A program made the position numbers and the translations under genes. Shown here one piece after another: positions 46,606 to 55,984 of a stretch of DNA of 64,000 nucleotides. The notes under the pieces were generated by a model. It had not been told where the DNA came from, did no database searches, and saw only the letters and a list, made by a program, of their open reading frames with translations. The stretch's first letter is position 1; the number at the start of each line of letters is the position of its first letter. Location of the stretch: NCBI RefSeq assembly GCF_029392895.1, contig NZ_CP114200.1:1145501-1209500 (forward strand), written 5' to 3'. Origin of the DNA: Streptomyces sp. 71268. GTDB lineage: Bacteria; Actinomycetota; Actinomycetes; Streptomycetales; Streptomycetaceae.

Positions 46606-47886
46606 TCAGCCGGGGCCGGGTCGGCCGGGGTCGCGCGGGCGGCGGTCGCGCCACAGGACCACCGCCGTGAGCACCAGCGCCGCCCCCGCGAAGCCGGCCG
46701 TGAGCGCGAGCCGGCTGGGCCCGCCGTCCGCGCCGTCCGCCCGCTCCGGGAGTGGCCCACGGCCGAAGTACCGGTCGGGGTAGGCGGCGGGGGCCGGGAG
46801 CTGGGCCCTGGCCTCCAGCCGGCCACCGGCCCTGATCGCGGCGGCGGCGTCCACCATGCCCGCGCCCAGCTCGTCGTTGCGGCCACCCTCGGGCCGGTCC
46901 TGGGCGGTTTCCGTGAGGAGCCGCTTGACCTGCACCGGGCTGAGGTCCGGGTACGCGGCCCTGACGAGCGCGGCGACGCCGGAGACGAAGGCGGATGCCG
47001 CGCTGGTGCCCCAGCCCTGGTAGTAGCGGCGGTTGGGGTCGGCGATGACCACGTCCACGCCGGGCGCGCAGAGCGTGGCGTACCAGCGGCGGGTGGAGAA
47101 GGCCGCGCGGCTGCCGTAGCGGTCCACGGCGGTCACGGCGATCACGCCCGGGTAGGCGGCCGGGTACGAGGCCCGGTCGCCCTCGCCGCCGCCGTTGCCG
47201 GCCGAGGCCACCACGACGGCGCCCTTGCGCAGCGCGTACTGCACCGCCGCGTCCTCGCGGCGCTCCGGGTGGGCGGACTCGCTGTCGTCGCCGAGCGAGA
47301 GGTTGATGATGTCGGCGCCGTGGTCGGCGGCCCAGCGGATGCCGTCGGCGAGGGCCGCGCCGCGCGCGCTGCGGGCGCGCTTGCGGGCCGGGTCGCCCTC
47401 TTCGAGGATCACCCGCACCGGGAGGATGCGGACGCCGGGCGCGACGCCGACGACCCCGTCGCCGCCCTCCGTGCCGTGGCCACGGCCGGCGACGATGCCG
47501 GCCATCGCGGTGCCGTGCCGGGCCCAGGACGGGTCGCCGCGCCGGGCCCCGAACCCGATCATGTCCTTGCCCTGGAGCACCTGTCCCCGCAGGTCGGGGT
47601 GGTCGGCGTCCACGCCGGTGTCCAGCACGGCCACCGTGACGCCCTCACCCTTGGTCGTCCGCCAGGCGTCCCGGGCGTGGATGGCGTCCAGCGCCCACTC
47701 CTGGGACTGGATGCCGTCGGCCTCGGCCACGGGTGCCGGCGACAGCAGCGTGAGGCAGGCCAGCGCGCCGAGCACCGCGAGCGGGCGCGAGCGGGCCCGG
47801 CGTTGGGCGGGCCGGCCGCGCTGGCGGTCGGTGGCGGTGCGGGGGCGCCCCCAAAGGGCTCGGCCCCGGCGTCGGCGAAGCGTCAC
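46606..47886 (-). CDS. mycP: Type VII secretion-associated serine protease mycosin
   Basis: 426 aa. An Arg-rich n-region and hydrophobic core (PLAVLGALACLTLLSPAPVAEA) form the signal peptide. The subtilisin domain has Asp89 (AVLDTGVD), His124 (ARHGTAMAG) and Ser295 (GWGTSAASAF). A Pro-rich stalk and a C-terminal membrane helix (LALTAGFAGAALVLTAVVLW) end in a basic tail, the mycosin plan of ESX systems. It overlaps the upstream Pro-rich gene by 4 bp. No eccC, eccD or WXG100 genes are in the window, so it is an orphan component or serves a distant locus. Confidence 0.92.
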   Translation of the reverse strand: MTLRRRRGRALWGRPRTATDRQRGRPAQRRARSRPLAVLGALACLTLLSPAPVAEADGIQSQEWALDAIHARDAWRTTKGEGVTVAVLDTGVDADHPDLRGQVLQGKDMIGFGARRGDPSWARHGTAMAGIVAGRGHGTEGGDGVVGVAPGVRILPVRVILEEGDPARKRARSARGAALADGIRWAADHGADIINLSLGDDSESAHPERREDAAVQYALRKGAVVVASAGNGGGEGDRASYPAAYPGVIAVTAVDRYGSRAAFSTRRWYATLCAPGVDVVIADPNRRYYQGWGTSAASAFVSGVAALVRAAYPDLSPVQVKRLLTETAQDRPEGGRNDELGAGMVDAAAAIRAGGRLEARAQLPAPAAYPDRYFGRGPLPERADGADGGPSRLALTAGFAGAALVLTAVVLWRDRRPRDPGRPGPG

Positions 47887-49823
47887 CTGGCCTCCATCGC
47901 GGCGTTCAGGGCCGTGCGGAAGGCTCGCTCCACGCCGGTCGCGAGGCCCTTGGCGTCGTGCCCGAGGCCCGCCTCGGCCGGGTCGGTGGTCGCCCCGCGC
48001 GCGGTGGCCCGGTCCGCGGGCTCGGGCCGTTGGATGTCACGGCCGTCGGCGAAGCCGCTCACCGCGTACACGACCAACGGGAGGTCCGCCGGCACGCTGA
48101 CGCGCCAACTGGCCCGCTGGGCGTCGCCGAATCCCTCGGCCGCGGTGCCGTCGGCCGGGTACGGCTTGGGCAGCAGGTCGGCGCGTTGGTCGAGCCGCTC
48201 GGTGGCGAACCGGTTCCGCAGGGCCCGCATCCCGGCCGCGTCGGCGCGCGTGACGACCAGGCCGACCGTGGTGACGCTGGTGCTGGTGGCGTCGGCGTAC
48301 GTGGCGCGGAGCAGGCGCGCGCAGCCCACCGGGGACAGCGCGGTGGCCAGCAGCGGGTCGAAGGCGCCGGCGCAGCGGTCGTCGGGGGCGACCGCGATCC
48401 GCGTCCAGGTGCGGTCGGCGCCGCCGGGGCCCGCGCCCCGACCGGTCAGCGTGCGCGGGAACAGCGTGTCGACGGGCACGCCGCGCCACAGCGTACGGGC
48501 GTGCTGGAAGGCGTCGGTCGAGCGCGCCGGGCCGCCGCCCTCGCGCAGCAGGCTCCCTAACACCGCGCCGACGAGCAGGCCGACGCCGAGCACCGCGCAG
48601 AGCGCGGCGGTCACCAGGCGGGCGAGCCCGCGCCCGGACCGGGCGGTGCGGGGCGTGGACGTGGCGGTGGCCCCGTGGGCCAGCAGGTCGGCCGCGAGGC
48701 CGGCGACCGGATCGGCCGGCCGGCCCACCGGGCGCGGCGGCCGCTGCGCGGTGGGCGGCGCGGACGGCTGGGGCGGGAACGGCGGGCCCGCGGTGGGCGG
48801 GCCCGGAGTCGGTGGGTACGCGGCGGCGTCGGACCGGCCCGGCGGGCGAGTGGCCGGGGCGGGCGGGGCGGGTGGGACCGCCGCGGGTGGGCCCGGGGCT
48901 GCCGTTGCCGGCCGGGACTGGTCGGGCTGGGCCTGCGTGGTGGCGGGCGGGCCCGGGGTGTGGTCGGGCTCGCCGGGCGGCTGCGGGTCGCGGGGCGCCT
49001 CGGGCCCGCCGGGGTCGGGCATCGCGTGGGCCGCCGTCGCGGGGCGGGGCGGGGCCGGGGCCTCGGGTGTGGTGGGCGACGTCGGCGCCCCGGGCGCGGA
49101 GCTCGCGGTGGGTGTGGGCGACCGACCCGGCGCGAGGGCCGGCGCCGGCGCGCTCGGTGGCGCGGTCGGTGTGGATACGGGCGCGGGGAGCGTCGGCGAT
49201 GCGAGGCGGTCGTCCGGGTATGGCGGGGCCGGTGGCGCGGCGGGGGCCGGGGCGCGCGTGTCCGGCGCGGGCGGCGGGTCCTCGGGCCGGGGCGCCGCCG
49301 TGGGAGCCGGAGCCGGGGCGGCCGTCGGGGCAGCGGGGCCCGGGGACACGTGCGACGGGAGGGCCGGCGGGGTGGGGCCGGGGCCGGTCGCCGGGGGGTA
49401 CGCGCGGGGTGCGGGCGGCCCGGGCGGTGACGTCGGGGTGGCGGACGGTGGCGCGGGGGGTGGGCCGCCAGCGGGGTGGGCCCGCGGCGGGCGCGGTGCG
49501 GGCGGCCGGCCGGGGGGCAGCGGCGGTCGCGGGGGCGCCACCAGCGGGCCGACGATCGCCGAGGGGGCCGGGCCGGGGTTCGTACGGCCGCCCGAGCGCG
49601 GCGGCGGGGGCGCGGGCACCTGTCCGGAGTGGTCCGGGGGTGCGGCGCGGCCTGGGGCCGTGGCGGGGCGGGTGGTGCGGGGCGGGAGGCGCGTGCGTGC
49701 TCCGCGTCGGCGCCCACCTGCACCCCCTCGCACCCTTCGACACCGTTGTGGTCGAACCGCCCGACCGCCTTTCGGGACAGGCCGGTTCGTATGTGGACAG
49801 CACGCCGCTGACCTGCCGGTCAC
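47883..49823 (-). CDS. Pro-rich membrane protein upstream of mycosin, start unresolved
   Basis: Up to 646 aa. The N-terminal 390 residues are almost entirely Pro/Ala with no fold; a membrane segment follows near residue 410 (GLARLVTAALCAVLGVGLLVGAVLGSLL), then an extracellular domain of about 210 residues (TRIAVAPDDRCAGAFDPLL, RLLRATYADATSTSVTTVGLVVTRA, YAVSGFADGRDI). The C-terminal part is well conserved in character and ends at the 4-bp overlap with mycP. The drawn GTG at 49823 has no convincing ribosome binding site, while a GTG at 49723 with one is in another frame. Perhaps a partner or substrate scaffold of the mycosin. Confidence 0.75.
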   Translation of the reverse strand: MTGRSAACCPHTNRPVPKGGRAVRPQRCRRVRGGAGGRRRGARTRLPPRTTRPATAPGRAAPPDHSGQVPAPPPPRSGGRTNPGPAPSAIVGPLVAPPRPPLPPGRPPAPRPPRAHPAGGPPPAPPSATPTSPPGPPAPRAYPPATGPGPTPPALPSHVSPGPAAPTAAPAPAPTAAPRPEDPPPAPDTRAPAPAAPPAPPYPDDRLASPTLPAPVSTPTAPPSAPAPALAPGRSPTPTASSAPGAPTSPTTPEAPAPPRPATAAHAMPDPGGPEAPRDPQPPGEPDHTPGPPATTQAQPDQSRPATAAPGPPAAVPPAPPAPATRPPGRSDAAAYPPTPGPPTAGPPFPPQPSAPPTAQRPPRPVGRPADPVAGLAADLLAHGATATSTPRTARSGRGLARLVTAALCAVLGVGLLVGAVLGSLLREGGGPARSTDAFQHARTLWRGVPVDTLFPRTLTGRGAGPGGADRTWTRIAVAPDDRCAGAFDPLLATALSPVGCARLLRATYADATSTSVTTVGLVVTRADAAGMRALRNRFATERLDQRADLLPKPYPADGTAAEGFGDAQRASWRVSVPADLPLVVYAVSGFADGRDIQRPEPADRATARGATTDPAEAGLGHDAKGLATGVERAFRTALNAAMEAR

Positions 49824-49912
49824 GGCGTGCGCGACACTCTACGGGGCGTCGGGCACCGTTCGCATCGGGCGCCCGACTACCCAGCGGTAATGACCTCTGG
49901 CAAGCTGCCTCC

Positions 49913-51106
49913 ATGTCGTATCCGAGCACCGACCGGGCCCGTCTCGACCGGGCGACGGCCCACCTTGACGCCCCGCTCGCGGTGGTCGACCTCAGGGCGT
50001 TCGACGCCAACGCGCGCAGCCTGGCGCAGCGGGCGCGGGGCAAGCCGATCCGTGTCGCGAGCAAGTCGGTGCGCTGCCGCGCGCTGTTGGAGCGCGCGCT
50101 GCGGCAGGACGGGTTCGCGGGCGTGCTCAGCTTCACGCTGGCCGAGTCGCTGTGGCTGGCCAGGTCCGGTTTCCCGGACGTGCTGTTGGCCTACCCCTCC
50201 GCGGACCGGGCCGGTTACGCCACGCTCACCAGCGATCCGGAGCTGGCCGCCGCCGTGACCGTGACCATCGACGACCCGGCCCAGCTCGACGCGATCGACG
50301 CCGCGCGGGGCGGCACCGAACAGGTGCGGGTCTGCCTGGAGTTGGACACCTCGCTACGGCTCGGCCGCGCGCTGCGGGTGGGGGCGCTGCGCTCGCCTCT
50401 GCACGAGCCGGACCAACTGGTCGCGCTCGCCCGTACGGTCGCGGACCGGCCGGGTTTTCGACTGGTCGGACTCATGGCCTACGAGGGGCACATCGCCGGC
50501 GTCGGGGACGCGGTGCCCGGGCATCCGGTGCGTTCCCGGGCGATTCGGCTGTTGCAGGGCGCGGCGCGGCGCGAGTTGGCCGCGCGGCGGGCGGCGGCGG
50601 TGCGGGCCGTGCGGCAGGTCGCCGATCTGGAGTTCGTGAACGGGGGCGGCACGGGCAGCGTGCAGCACACCGCGGCGGAGGAGGCGGTGACGGAGCTGGC
50701 GGCGGGCTCGGGCCTGTACGTGCCGCGACTCTTCGACCACTACACGTCCTTCAGCGGCCACCCGGCCGCGCTGTTCGCGCTGCCGGTGGTGCGCAGGCCA
50801 GGCGTCGGCGTGGTGACCGTGCTCGGCGGCGGCTATCCGGCCTCCGGGGCGGTGGGGGCGGACCGGCTGCCGTCGCCGTACCTGCCGCGCGGGCTGCGGT
50901 ACCACCCGCTGGAGGGCGCCGGCGAGGTGCAGACCCCGCTGCTCGGTCCGGCCGCCGACGACCTGCTGATCGGGGACAAGGTGTGGTTCCGGCACGCGAA
51001 GGCCGGGGAGTTGTGCGAGCGCTTCGACGCGGTGCAGTTGATCGACGGCGAGCGGGTGGTGGACGTGGTGCCCACCTACCGAGGCGAAGGCAAAACGTTC
51101 CTGTAG
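49913..51106 (+). CDS. PLP-dependent amino acid deaminase/aldolase (alanine racemase fold)
   Basis: 397 aa. The N-terminal TIM-barrel region begins LDAPLAVVDLRAFDANARSLAQRA and holds the PLP lysine in RVASKSVRC; FVNGGGTGS is the phosphate-binding glycine motif. The C-terminal domain contains FRHAKAGELCERFDAVQLID, where the metal-binding His and Cys of D-threonine aldolase/D-serine dehydratase-like enzymes are expected. Reaction uncertain: D-amino acid deamination or aldol cleavage. ATG at 49913. Divergent from the Pro-rich gene, convergent with the DUF2510 gene. Confidence 0.85.
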   Translation: MSYPSTDRARLDRATAHLDAPLAVVDLRAFDANARSLAQRARGKPIRVASKSVRCRALLERALRQDGFAGVLSFTLAESLWLARSGFPDVLLAYPSADRAGYATLTSDPELAAAVTVTIDDPAQLDAIDAARGGTEQVRVCLELDTSLRLGRALRVGALRSPLHEPDQLVALARTVADRPGFRLVGLMAYEGHIAGVGDAVPGHPVRSRAIRLLQGAARRELAARRAAAVRAVRQVADLEFVNGGGTGSVQHTAAEEAVTELAAGSGLYVPRLFDHYTSFSGHPAALFALPVVRRPGVGVVTVLGGGYPASGAVGADRLPSPYLPRGLRYHPLEGAGEVQTPLLGPAADDLLIGDKVWFRHAKAGELCERFDAVQLIDGERVVDVVPTYRGEGKTFL

Positions 51107-51115
51107 GGGCTGGGC

Positions 51116-51138
51116 GCGGCCCGCGCGGTGCGGGCCGC
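51116..51138. terminator. Shared terminator hairpin
   Basis: GCGGCCCGC (51116-51124) pairs with 51130-51138 across a 5-nt loop, 10 bp after the PLP enzyme gene and before the convergent gene. Confidence 0.65.
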
Positions 51139-51146
51139 CACCCGGC

Positions 51147-52199
51147 TCACACGCCCTCGCCGTCGCCCGTCGCCGGCTCGATGCCGCGGATGATCTCGTC
51201 CATGCTCGACAGCGGCGGGGCCGCGGAGCTGACGTCGAAGCCGAGCCGCACGACGACCAGGTCCGCCTCGGCCGCCGGCTGGCCGGGCTCGGGGAAGACG
51301 ACGCTCTGCACGTAGCCGTCGTCGCCCTTCTTGGTCTCCGCCTTCCACCGCACCAGGTACCCGCGTTGGCCGGCGACCATGACCTCCTCCGCCTTCAGCT
51401 CCTGGTGCCCGTCGAGCCCGCCGTACGCGGCCGGCTTGCCGTTGTTCTGGCCGGCGCCGTACGACTCCTCGGCGTTGCGCGCGATGTCCTCCCGGGCGAT
51501 GCCCTCGGGCGTCTGGGACCGGTAGCCCTTGCCGGCGGCGCCGAAGGTGAACACGCCGCCGCGCACGCAGCGCGAGGCCCCGTCGCCCGGGCACGGATAG
51601 GGCGAGGTGGTGATGCCGAGGCCGTCCGCGCCCGGCGGGGACGCGGTCCACTGGTCGAGGACCGGCACGGCGATGCCGTTCGCCGGGTCGACGGCCATCC
51701 GGCCGTCGGGCTCCGGCGCCCGCGGCGATCCAGAGGCCCCGTCGCCGTCGTCGCCCGATCCCCCGCTCGGCCCGGGCACGCCGAGCGAGGGGTTCGGCCC
51801 GGCCTTCTCGCCCTTGTCGCCGTCGTCGCCGCCCCACAGAGCGATGGCGCCCGCCACGACGGCGGCGACCACGACGACGGCCACGCCCGCGAGCACCGCA
51901 CCGCGCCTGCCACGGCCGGTGGGCGGGCCCGCGGGCGGCGGGGCGCCCGGATAGCCCGGTGGCTGCCCCGGCGGTGGGCCATAGAGGGCATGCCCCTGCG
52001 GCGTGCCGTACGGAGCCGTGCCCGGGGGCGGCGGCGCGGGGGCGTAGGCGCCGGGTGCCGACAGCATGGTCTGCGCGTCGTGCACCGAGGGCGCGCTGCG
52101 GCGCCCCTCAGTCCACCCGGCCCCGTCCCACCAGCGCTCGGGGGCGGGCCCGTGGCCCTGGTGGTCGGGGTCGGGGTACCAGCCGGGAGGTGTCGTCAT
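51147..52199 (-). CDS. DUF2510 membrane-anchored hypothetical protein
   Basis: 350 aa. MTTPPGWYPDPDHQGHGPAPERWWDGAGWTE is a DUF2510 domain, followed by a Pro/Gly-rich cytoplasmic linker, one membrane segment (GAVLAGVAVVVVAAVVAGAIAL), an acidic linker and an extracellular domain of about 190 residues (GIAVPVLDQWTASPPG, two cysteines at CPGDGASRC likely disulphide bonded). Function unknown. The ATG at 52199 is preferred over the GTG two codons upstream because GGGGGTGAG precedes it. Confidence 0.85.
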   Translation of the reverse strand: MTTPPGWYPDPDHQGHGPAPERWWDGAGWTEGRRSAPSVHDAQTMLSAPGAYAPAPPPPGTAPYGTPQGHALYGPPPGQPPGYPGAPPPAGPPTGRGRRGAVLAGVAVVVVAAVVAGAIALWGGDDGDKGEKAGPNPSLGVPGPSGGSGDDGDGASGSPRAPEPDGRMAVDPANGIAVPVLDQWTASPPGADGLGITTSPYPCPGDGASRCVRGGVFTFGAAGKGYRSQTPEGIAREDIARNAEESYGAGQNNGKPAAYGGLDGHQELKAEEVMVAGQRGYLVRWKAETKKGDDGYVQSVVFPEPGQPAAEADLVVVRLGFDVSSAAPPLSSMDEIIRGIEPATGDGEGV

Positions 52200-52315
52200 G
52201 CTCACCCCCGCACCCTATGGCCAGCCCGGGGCGCGGGACACCGGCGCGGCGGCCAACTCCGCGCGGCGCGCGGGGTGCTGGCGCCTCGCACCGTGGCCCG
52301 GCTGGGGCGGCCCGG

Positions 52316-53131
52316 CTAGAGCGGGGTCACGTACGCCCCGGCGATGCCGCCGTCCACCAGGAACTCGGCGGCGTTGACGAACGACGCGTCGTCGCTGGCG
52401 AGGAAGGCCACCGCGGCGGCGATCTCCTCCGGCTCGGCGAACCGGCCGACGGGCACGTGCACCAGGCGGCGGGCCGCGCGCTCGGGGTCCTTGGCGAACA
52501 GCTCCTTGAGCAGCGGGGTGTTCACCGGGCCCGGGCACAGCGCGTTGACCCGGATGCCCTCGCGGGCGAACTGCACGCCCAGCTCGCGCGACATCGCGAG
52601 GACGCCGCCCTTGGAGGCGGTGTAGCTGATCTGCGAGGTGGCCGCGCCCATGACGGCCACGAAGGAGGCGGTGTTGATGATCGAGCCCCTGCCCTGGGCC
52701 CGCATGTAGGGCAGGGCCGCCTTGCAGCACAGGTAGACGGAGGTGAGGTTGGTCTGCTGGACGCGCTGCCAGGCGGCCAGGTCGGTGGTGAGGATCGAGT
52801 CGTCGTCGGGCGGCGAGATGCCGGCGTTGTTGAAGGCGATGTCCACCGAACCGAAGGCGTCGTGCGCGGCCCGGAACGCGGCCTCCACCTGGTCCTGGTC
52901 GGTGACGTCCACGCGTACGAACAGGCCGCCGACCTCGTCGGCCGCGGCCTCGCCGGCCCGTTCGTCGATGTCGGCGCAGACCACGCGCGCGCCCTCGGAG
53001 GCCAGTCGGCGGGCGGTGGCCAGGCCGATGCCGCTGCCGGCGCCGGTGATCACGGCCGTACGGTCCACCAGGCGGCGACAGAGCGGAGCGCTCGCGGCGG
53101 CCGATGGCCGCGCGGCCGGGGTGTCACTCAC
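52316..53131 (-). CDS. Short-chain dehydrogenase/reductase
   Basis: 271 aa classical SDR. Rossmann motif TGAGSGIG, NNAG, the catalytic Tyr-Lys in YTASKGG with Ser in NTASF, and PGPVNTPLL are all present. It follows the aldehyde dehydrogenase with 1 bp between the TGA and this GTG (53131), so it belongs to the glnA4-aldh-sdr operon. In a gamma-glutamyl-ethanolamide route it could oxidise the terminal alcohol to the aldehyde used by the dehydrogenase; this is inference. Confidence 0.92.
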   Translation of the reverse strand: MSDTPAARPSAAASAPLCRRLVDRTAVITGAGSGIGLATARRLASEGARVVCADIDERAGEAAADEVGGLFVRVDVTDQDQVEAAFRAAHDAFGSVDIAFNNAGISPPDDDSILTTDLAAWQRVQQTNLTSVYLCCKAALPYMRAQGRGSIINTASFVAVMGAATSQISYTASKGGVLAMSRELGVQFAREGIRVNALCPGPVNTPLLKELFAKDPERAARRLVHVPVGRFAEPEEIAAAVAFLASDDASFVNAAEFLVDGGIAGAYVTPL

Positions 53132-53132
53132 G

Positions 53133-54515
53133 TCAGTTCTCCTCGGTGCTGATGAAGACGTTCTTGGTCTCGGTGAAGGCCGCGAGCGCGTCGGGGCCGA
53201 GTTCGCGGCCGAGCCCCGAGTGCTTGAAGCCGCCGAAGGGGGTCCAGTAGCGCACGCTGCTGTGCGAGTTGACGGAGAGGTTGCCGGCCGCGACGGAGCG
53301 GGCCACCCGGACGGCGCGGCCCACGTCGCGGGTCCACACCGAGCCGGCCAGGCCGTAGTCGGTGGCGTTGGCCAGCCGTACCGCGTCGGCCTCGTCCTCG
53401 AACGGGAGCACCACCGCGACCGGCCCGAAGACCTCCTCGGTGGCCACCCGGCTGTCGGGCGCGGCCTCCAGGACGGTGGCCGGATACCAGAAGCCCTTGC
53501 CGGCCGGGACCCGGCCACGGATGGCGGCGGGGGCGTCCTCGGGGACGAAGGAGCGCACGCGCTCCCGGTGGGCCGCGGAGATCAGCGGGCCCATCTCCGT
53601 CGCGGGGTCGGCCGGGTCGCCCACCCGGAAGTCCCGCACGGCCGGTTCGAGGAGTTCCAGGAAGCGGTCGTAGACGGATCGCTGGACCAGGACGCGGCTG
53701 CGGGCGCAGCAGTCCTGGCCGCTGTTGTCGAGGAAGGAGGCGGGGGCGGCGCGGGCGGCGCGTTCGATGTCGGCGTCGGCGAAGACGATGTTGGGGCTCT
53801 TGCCGCCGAGTTCCAGCGTGAGCCGCTTGACCTGGGGCGCGCAGCGGGCCATGAGCTGCCGGCCGACGGCGGACGAGCCGGTGAAGACGACCTTGGCGAC
53901 GTCGGGGTGGTCCACGAGCGCGGTGCCCACCACCGGCCCCGCGCCCGGCAGCACCTGGAACAGGTCGGGTGGCAGCCCGGCCTCCCGGCCGAGTTCGGCC
54001 AGCCGCAGCGCGCTGAGCGGGGTGGCCTCGGCGGGCTTGAGGAGGACGGCGTTGCCGGCGGCGAGCGCCGGGGCCAGGCCCCAGGCGGCGATCGGCAGCG
54101 GGAAGTTCCACGGCGCGATGACGGCGACCACGCCGAGCGGTTCGGCGAAGGTGACGTTGATGCCGCCGGGGACGGGAATCTGCTGGCCCAGCAGCCGCTC
54201 CACTCCCCCGGCCGCGTAGTCGAGCAGGTCGCGGGCGTTGCCGGCCTCCCAGCGCGCGTTGCCGACGGGGTGGCCCGCCTCGCGCACCTCGATGTCGGCG
54301 AGTTCCTCGACGTGCTGGTCGACGGTCTGGGCGAAGGCGCGCAGCGCTCGGGCCCGCTCGCCGGGGGCCAGCGCGGCCCAGGTGCGCTGGGCCGCCACGG
54401 CCCGCGCCACGGCGGCCGTGACCTGCCGTGGGGTGGTGGCGACGACGGTGGCGATGACCTCTTCGGTCGTCGGGTTGACGACCTGGTGCTCGGTCGGGAA
54501 CTCCGCGTTGGCCAA
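53133..54515 (-). CDS. Aldehyde dehydrogenase, TTG start
   Basis: 460 aa. NAD-binding and active-site motifs are clear: PWNFPLPIAAWGLAPALAAGN, VVFTGSSAVG, LELGGKSPNIV (catalytic Glu), NSGQDCCARSRVLV (catalytic Cys), EEVFGPVAVVLPF. The only good start is TTG at 54515 with GTGAGGAG at 7-nt spacing, just beyond the glnA4 stop; no ATG or GTG fits without overlap. Probably oxidises a gamma-glutamylated aldehyde to the acid, as in the Puu pathway. Confidence 0.92.
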   Translation of the reverse strand: MANAEFPTEHQVVNPTTEEVIATVVATTPRQVTAAVARAVAAQRTWAALAPGERARALRAFAQTVDQHVEELADIEVREAGHPVGNARWEAGNARDLLDYAAGGVERLLGQQIPVPGGINVTFAEPLGVVAVIAPWNFPLPIAAWGLAPALAAGNAVLLKPAEATPLSALRLAELGREAGLPPDLFQVLPGAGPVVGTALVDHPDVAKVVFTGSSAVGRQLMARCAPQVKRLTLELGGKSPNIVFADADIERAARAAPASFLDNSGQDCCARSRVLVQRSVYDRFLELLEPAVRDFRVGDPADPATEMGPLISAAHRERVRSFVPEDAPAAIRGRVPAGKGFWYPATVLEAAPDSRVATEEVFGPVAVVLPFEDEADAVRLANATDYGLAGSVWTRDVGRAVRVARSVAAGNLSVNSHSSVRYWTPFGGFKHSGLGRELGPDALAAFTETKNVFISTEEN

Positions 54516-54526
54516 CGGTGGTCTCC

Positions 54527-55894
54527 TCACATGCGTTCGAAGGAGCGGAAGCGCTCCCAGTCGGTGACGGCGGTGTCGTACGCCTCCTGCTCGACGTGCG
54601 CCATGCGCAGGTAGTGCTCGACCACCTCGTCGCCGAAGGCGGTGCGCGCGAGGGTGCTGCCGCGCCACAGGTCGGCGGCCTCGCGCAGGGTCGCCGGCAC
54701 GCGCTCGGCGTCGCTCGCGTAGGCGTTGCCCGTGACCGGCTCGGGCAGTTCCAGCGCCTGGTCGACGCCGTGCAGCCCGGCGGCGATCATGCCGGCGACG
54801 GCGAGGTAGGGGTTGACGTCGCCGCCGGGGAGCCGGTTCTCCAGCCGGTGGCCCGGGCCGCGGCCGATGACGCGCAGCGCGCAGGAGCGGTTGTCGGGGC
54901 CCCAGGCGACCGCGGTGGGCGCGAAGGACCCGGGCCGGAACCGCTTGTAGGAGTTGATGTTGGGGGCGTAGAGGAGGGTCAGTTCGCGCATGGCCGCGAG
55001 CTGGCCGGCCAGGAAGTGCCGCATGGTGGCGGACATGCCGTACGGGGCGCCGTCGTCGGCGAGTACGGGGTACCCGTCCGCGTCCCGCAGCGAGAGGTGG
55101 ATGTGGCAGGAGTTGCCCTCGCGCTCGTCGTACTTGGCCATGAACGTGAGCGCGCTGCCCTCCTGGGCCGCGATCTCCTTGGCGCCGGTCTTGTAGATGG
55201 CGTGCTGGTCGCAGGTGGTGAGCGCCTCGTCGTAGCGGAAGGCGATCTCGTGCTGGCCGAGGTTGCACTCGCCCTTCGCGGACTCCACGGTCATGCCGGC
55301 CGCGTCCATCTCCAGGCGGATGCGGCGCAGCAGCGGCTCCACCCGGGCGGTGCCGAGCACGGAGTAGTCGGCGTTGTACTGGTTGGCCGGGGTCAGGCCG
55401 CGGTACGCGGCGTCCCACGCCTCCTCGTAGCTGTCCTGGAAGATCATGAACTCCAGCTCGGTGCCCGCGTAGGCGCTCCAGCCGCGCTCGGCGAGCCGGT
55501 CGAGCTGCTGGCGCAGTACCTGGCGGGGCGAGGCGGGCACCGGGGTGCCGTCGTGCCAGCCGAGGTCGGCGATGAGCATGGCGGTGCCCGGCTGCCAGGG
55601 GATGCGGCGCAGCGTGCCCGGGTCGCCCCGCATGGCGAAGTCGCCGTAGCCACGGTCCCAGGAGGACATGGCGTAGCCGTCCACGGTGTTCATGTCGACG
55701 TCGACGGCGAGCAGGTACGTGCAGCCCTCCGTGCCGTGCTCCAGCACCTGGTCGAGGAAGAACCGGGCCGCGAACCGCTTGCCCTGGAGCCGGCCCTGCA
55801 TGTCGGTGAAGGCGAGGACGACGGTGTCGATCTCGCCGGCTGCCACGAGCCGGCGCAACTCTTCGACCGGGAGCGGGGGCGTGCGAACTGCCAC
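54527..55894 (-). CDS. glnA4: Glutamine synthetase-like ligase, GlnA4-type
   Basis: 455 aa. Catalytic motifs: AGTELEFMIFQDSYEEAW (metal-binding E), ESAKGECNLGQHEI, NSCHIHLSL, NINSYKRFRPGSFAPTAVAWGPDNRSCALRV, ENRLPGGDVNPYL. The N-terminal part VVLAFTDMQGRLQGKRF is that of gamma-glutamyl-amine ligases rather than true GlnA, which lacks the QGKR variation. The S. coelicolor homologue in this position, as I recall, is the gamma-glutamylethanolamide synthetase GlnA4; the ethanolamine-type permease next door supports that. GTG start at 55894 with AGGAGG. First gene of the operon glnA4-aldh-sdr. Confidence 0.85.
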   Translation of the reverse strand: MAVRTPPLPVEELRRLVAAGEIDTVVLAFTDMQGRLQGKRFAARFFLDQVLEHGTEGCTYLLAVDVDMNTVDGYAMSSWDRGYGDFAMRGDPGTLRRIPWQPGTAMLIADLGWHDGTPVPASPRQVLRQQLDRLAERGWSAYAGTELEFMIFQDSYEEAWDAAYRGLTPANQYNADYSVLGTARVEPLLRRIRLEMDAAGMTVESAKGECNLGQHEIAFRYDEALTTCDQHAIYKTGAKEIAAQEGSALTFMAKYDEREGNSCHIHLSLRDADGYPVLADDGAPYGMSATMRHFLAGQLAAMRELTLLYAPNINSYKRFRPGSFAPTAVAWGPDNRSCALRVIGRGPGHRLENRLPGGDVNPYLAVAGMIAAGLHGVDQALELPEPVTGNAYASDAERVPATLREAADLWRGSTLARTAFGDEVVEHYLRMAHVEQEAYDTAVTDWERFRSFERM

Positions 55895-55943
55895 GGGCGT
55901 GCCTCCTGTCGGTGCGTCCGAAGGTCATAAGGTAGGCCCGTAG

Positions 55944-55952
55944 ACCATTGGT
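55944..55952. promoter_or_regulatory. Candidate FadR-type operator in glnA4/regulator intergenic region
   Basis: ACCATTGGT, a 9-bp palindrome around a central T, lies in the glnA4 promoter (minus-strand -10-like TACCTT downstream). A related CAATGGTATGC occurs before the permease gene. Confidence 0.45.
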
Positions 55953-55984
55953 TGGGAAGTAGCCGTGGCCGGGAGGGCGGGTCG

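Noticed and set aside
45775..49890. A 1371-residue plus-strand frame
   Set aside because: Antisense to sseB, mycP and the Pro-rich gene; Gly/Arg/Ala-rich shadow without conserved motifs.
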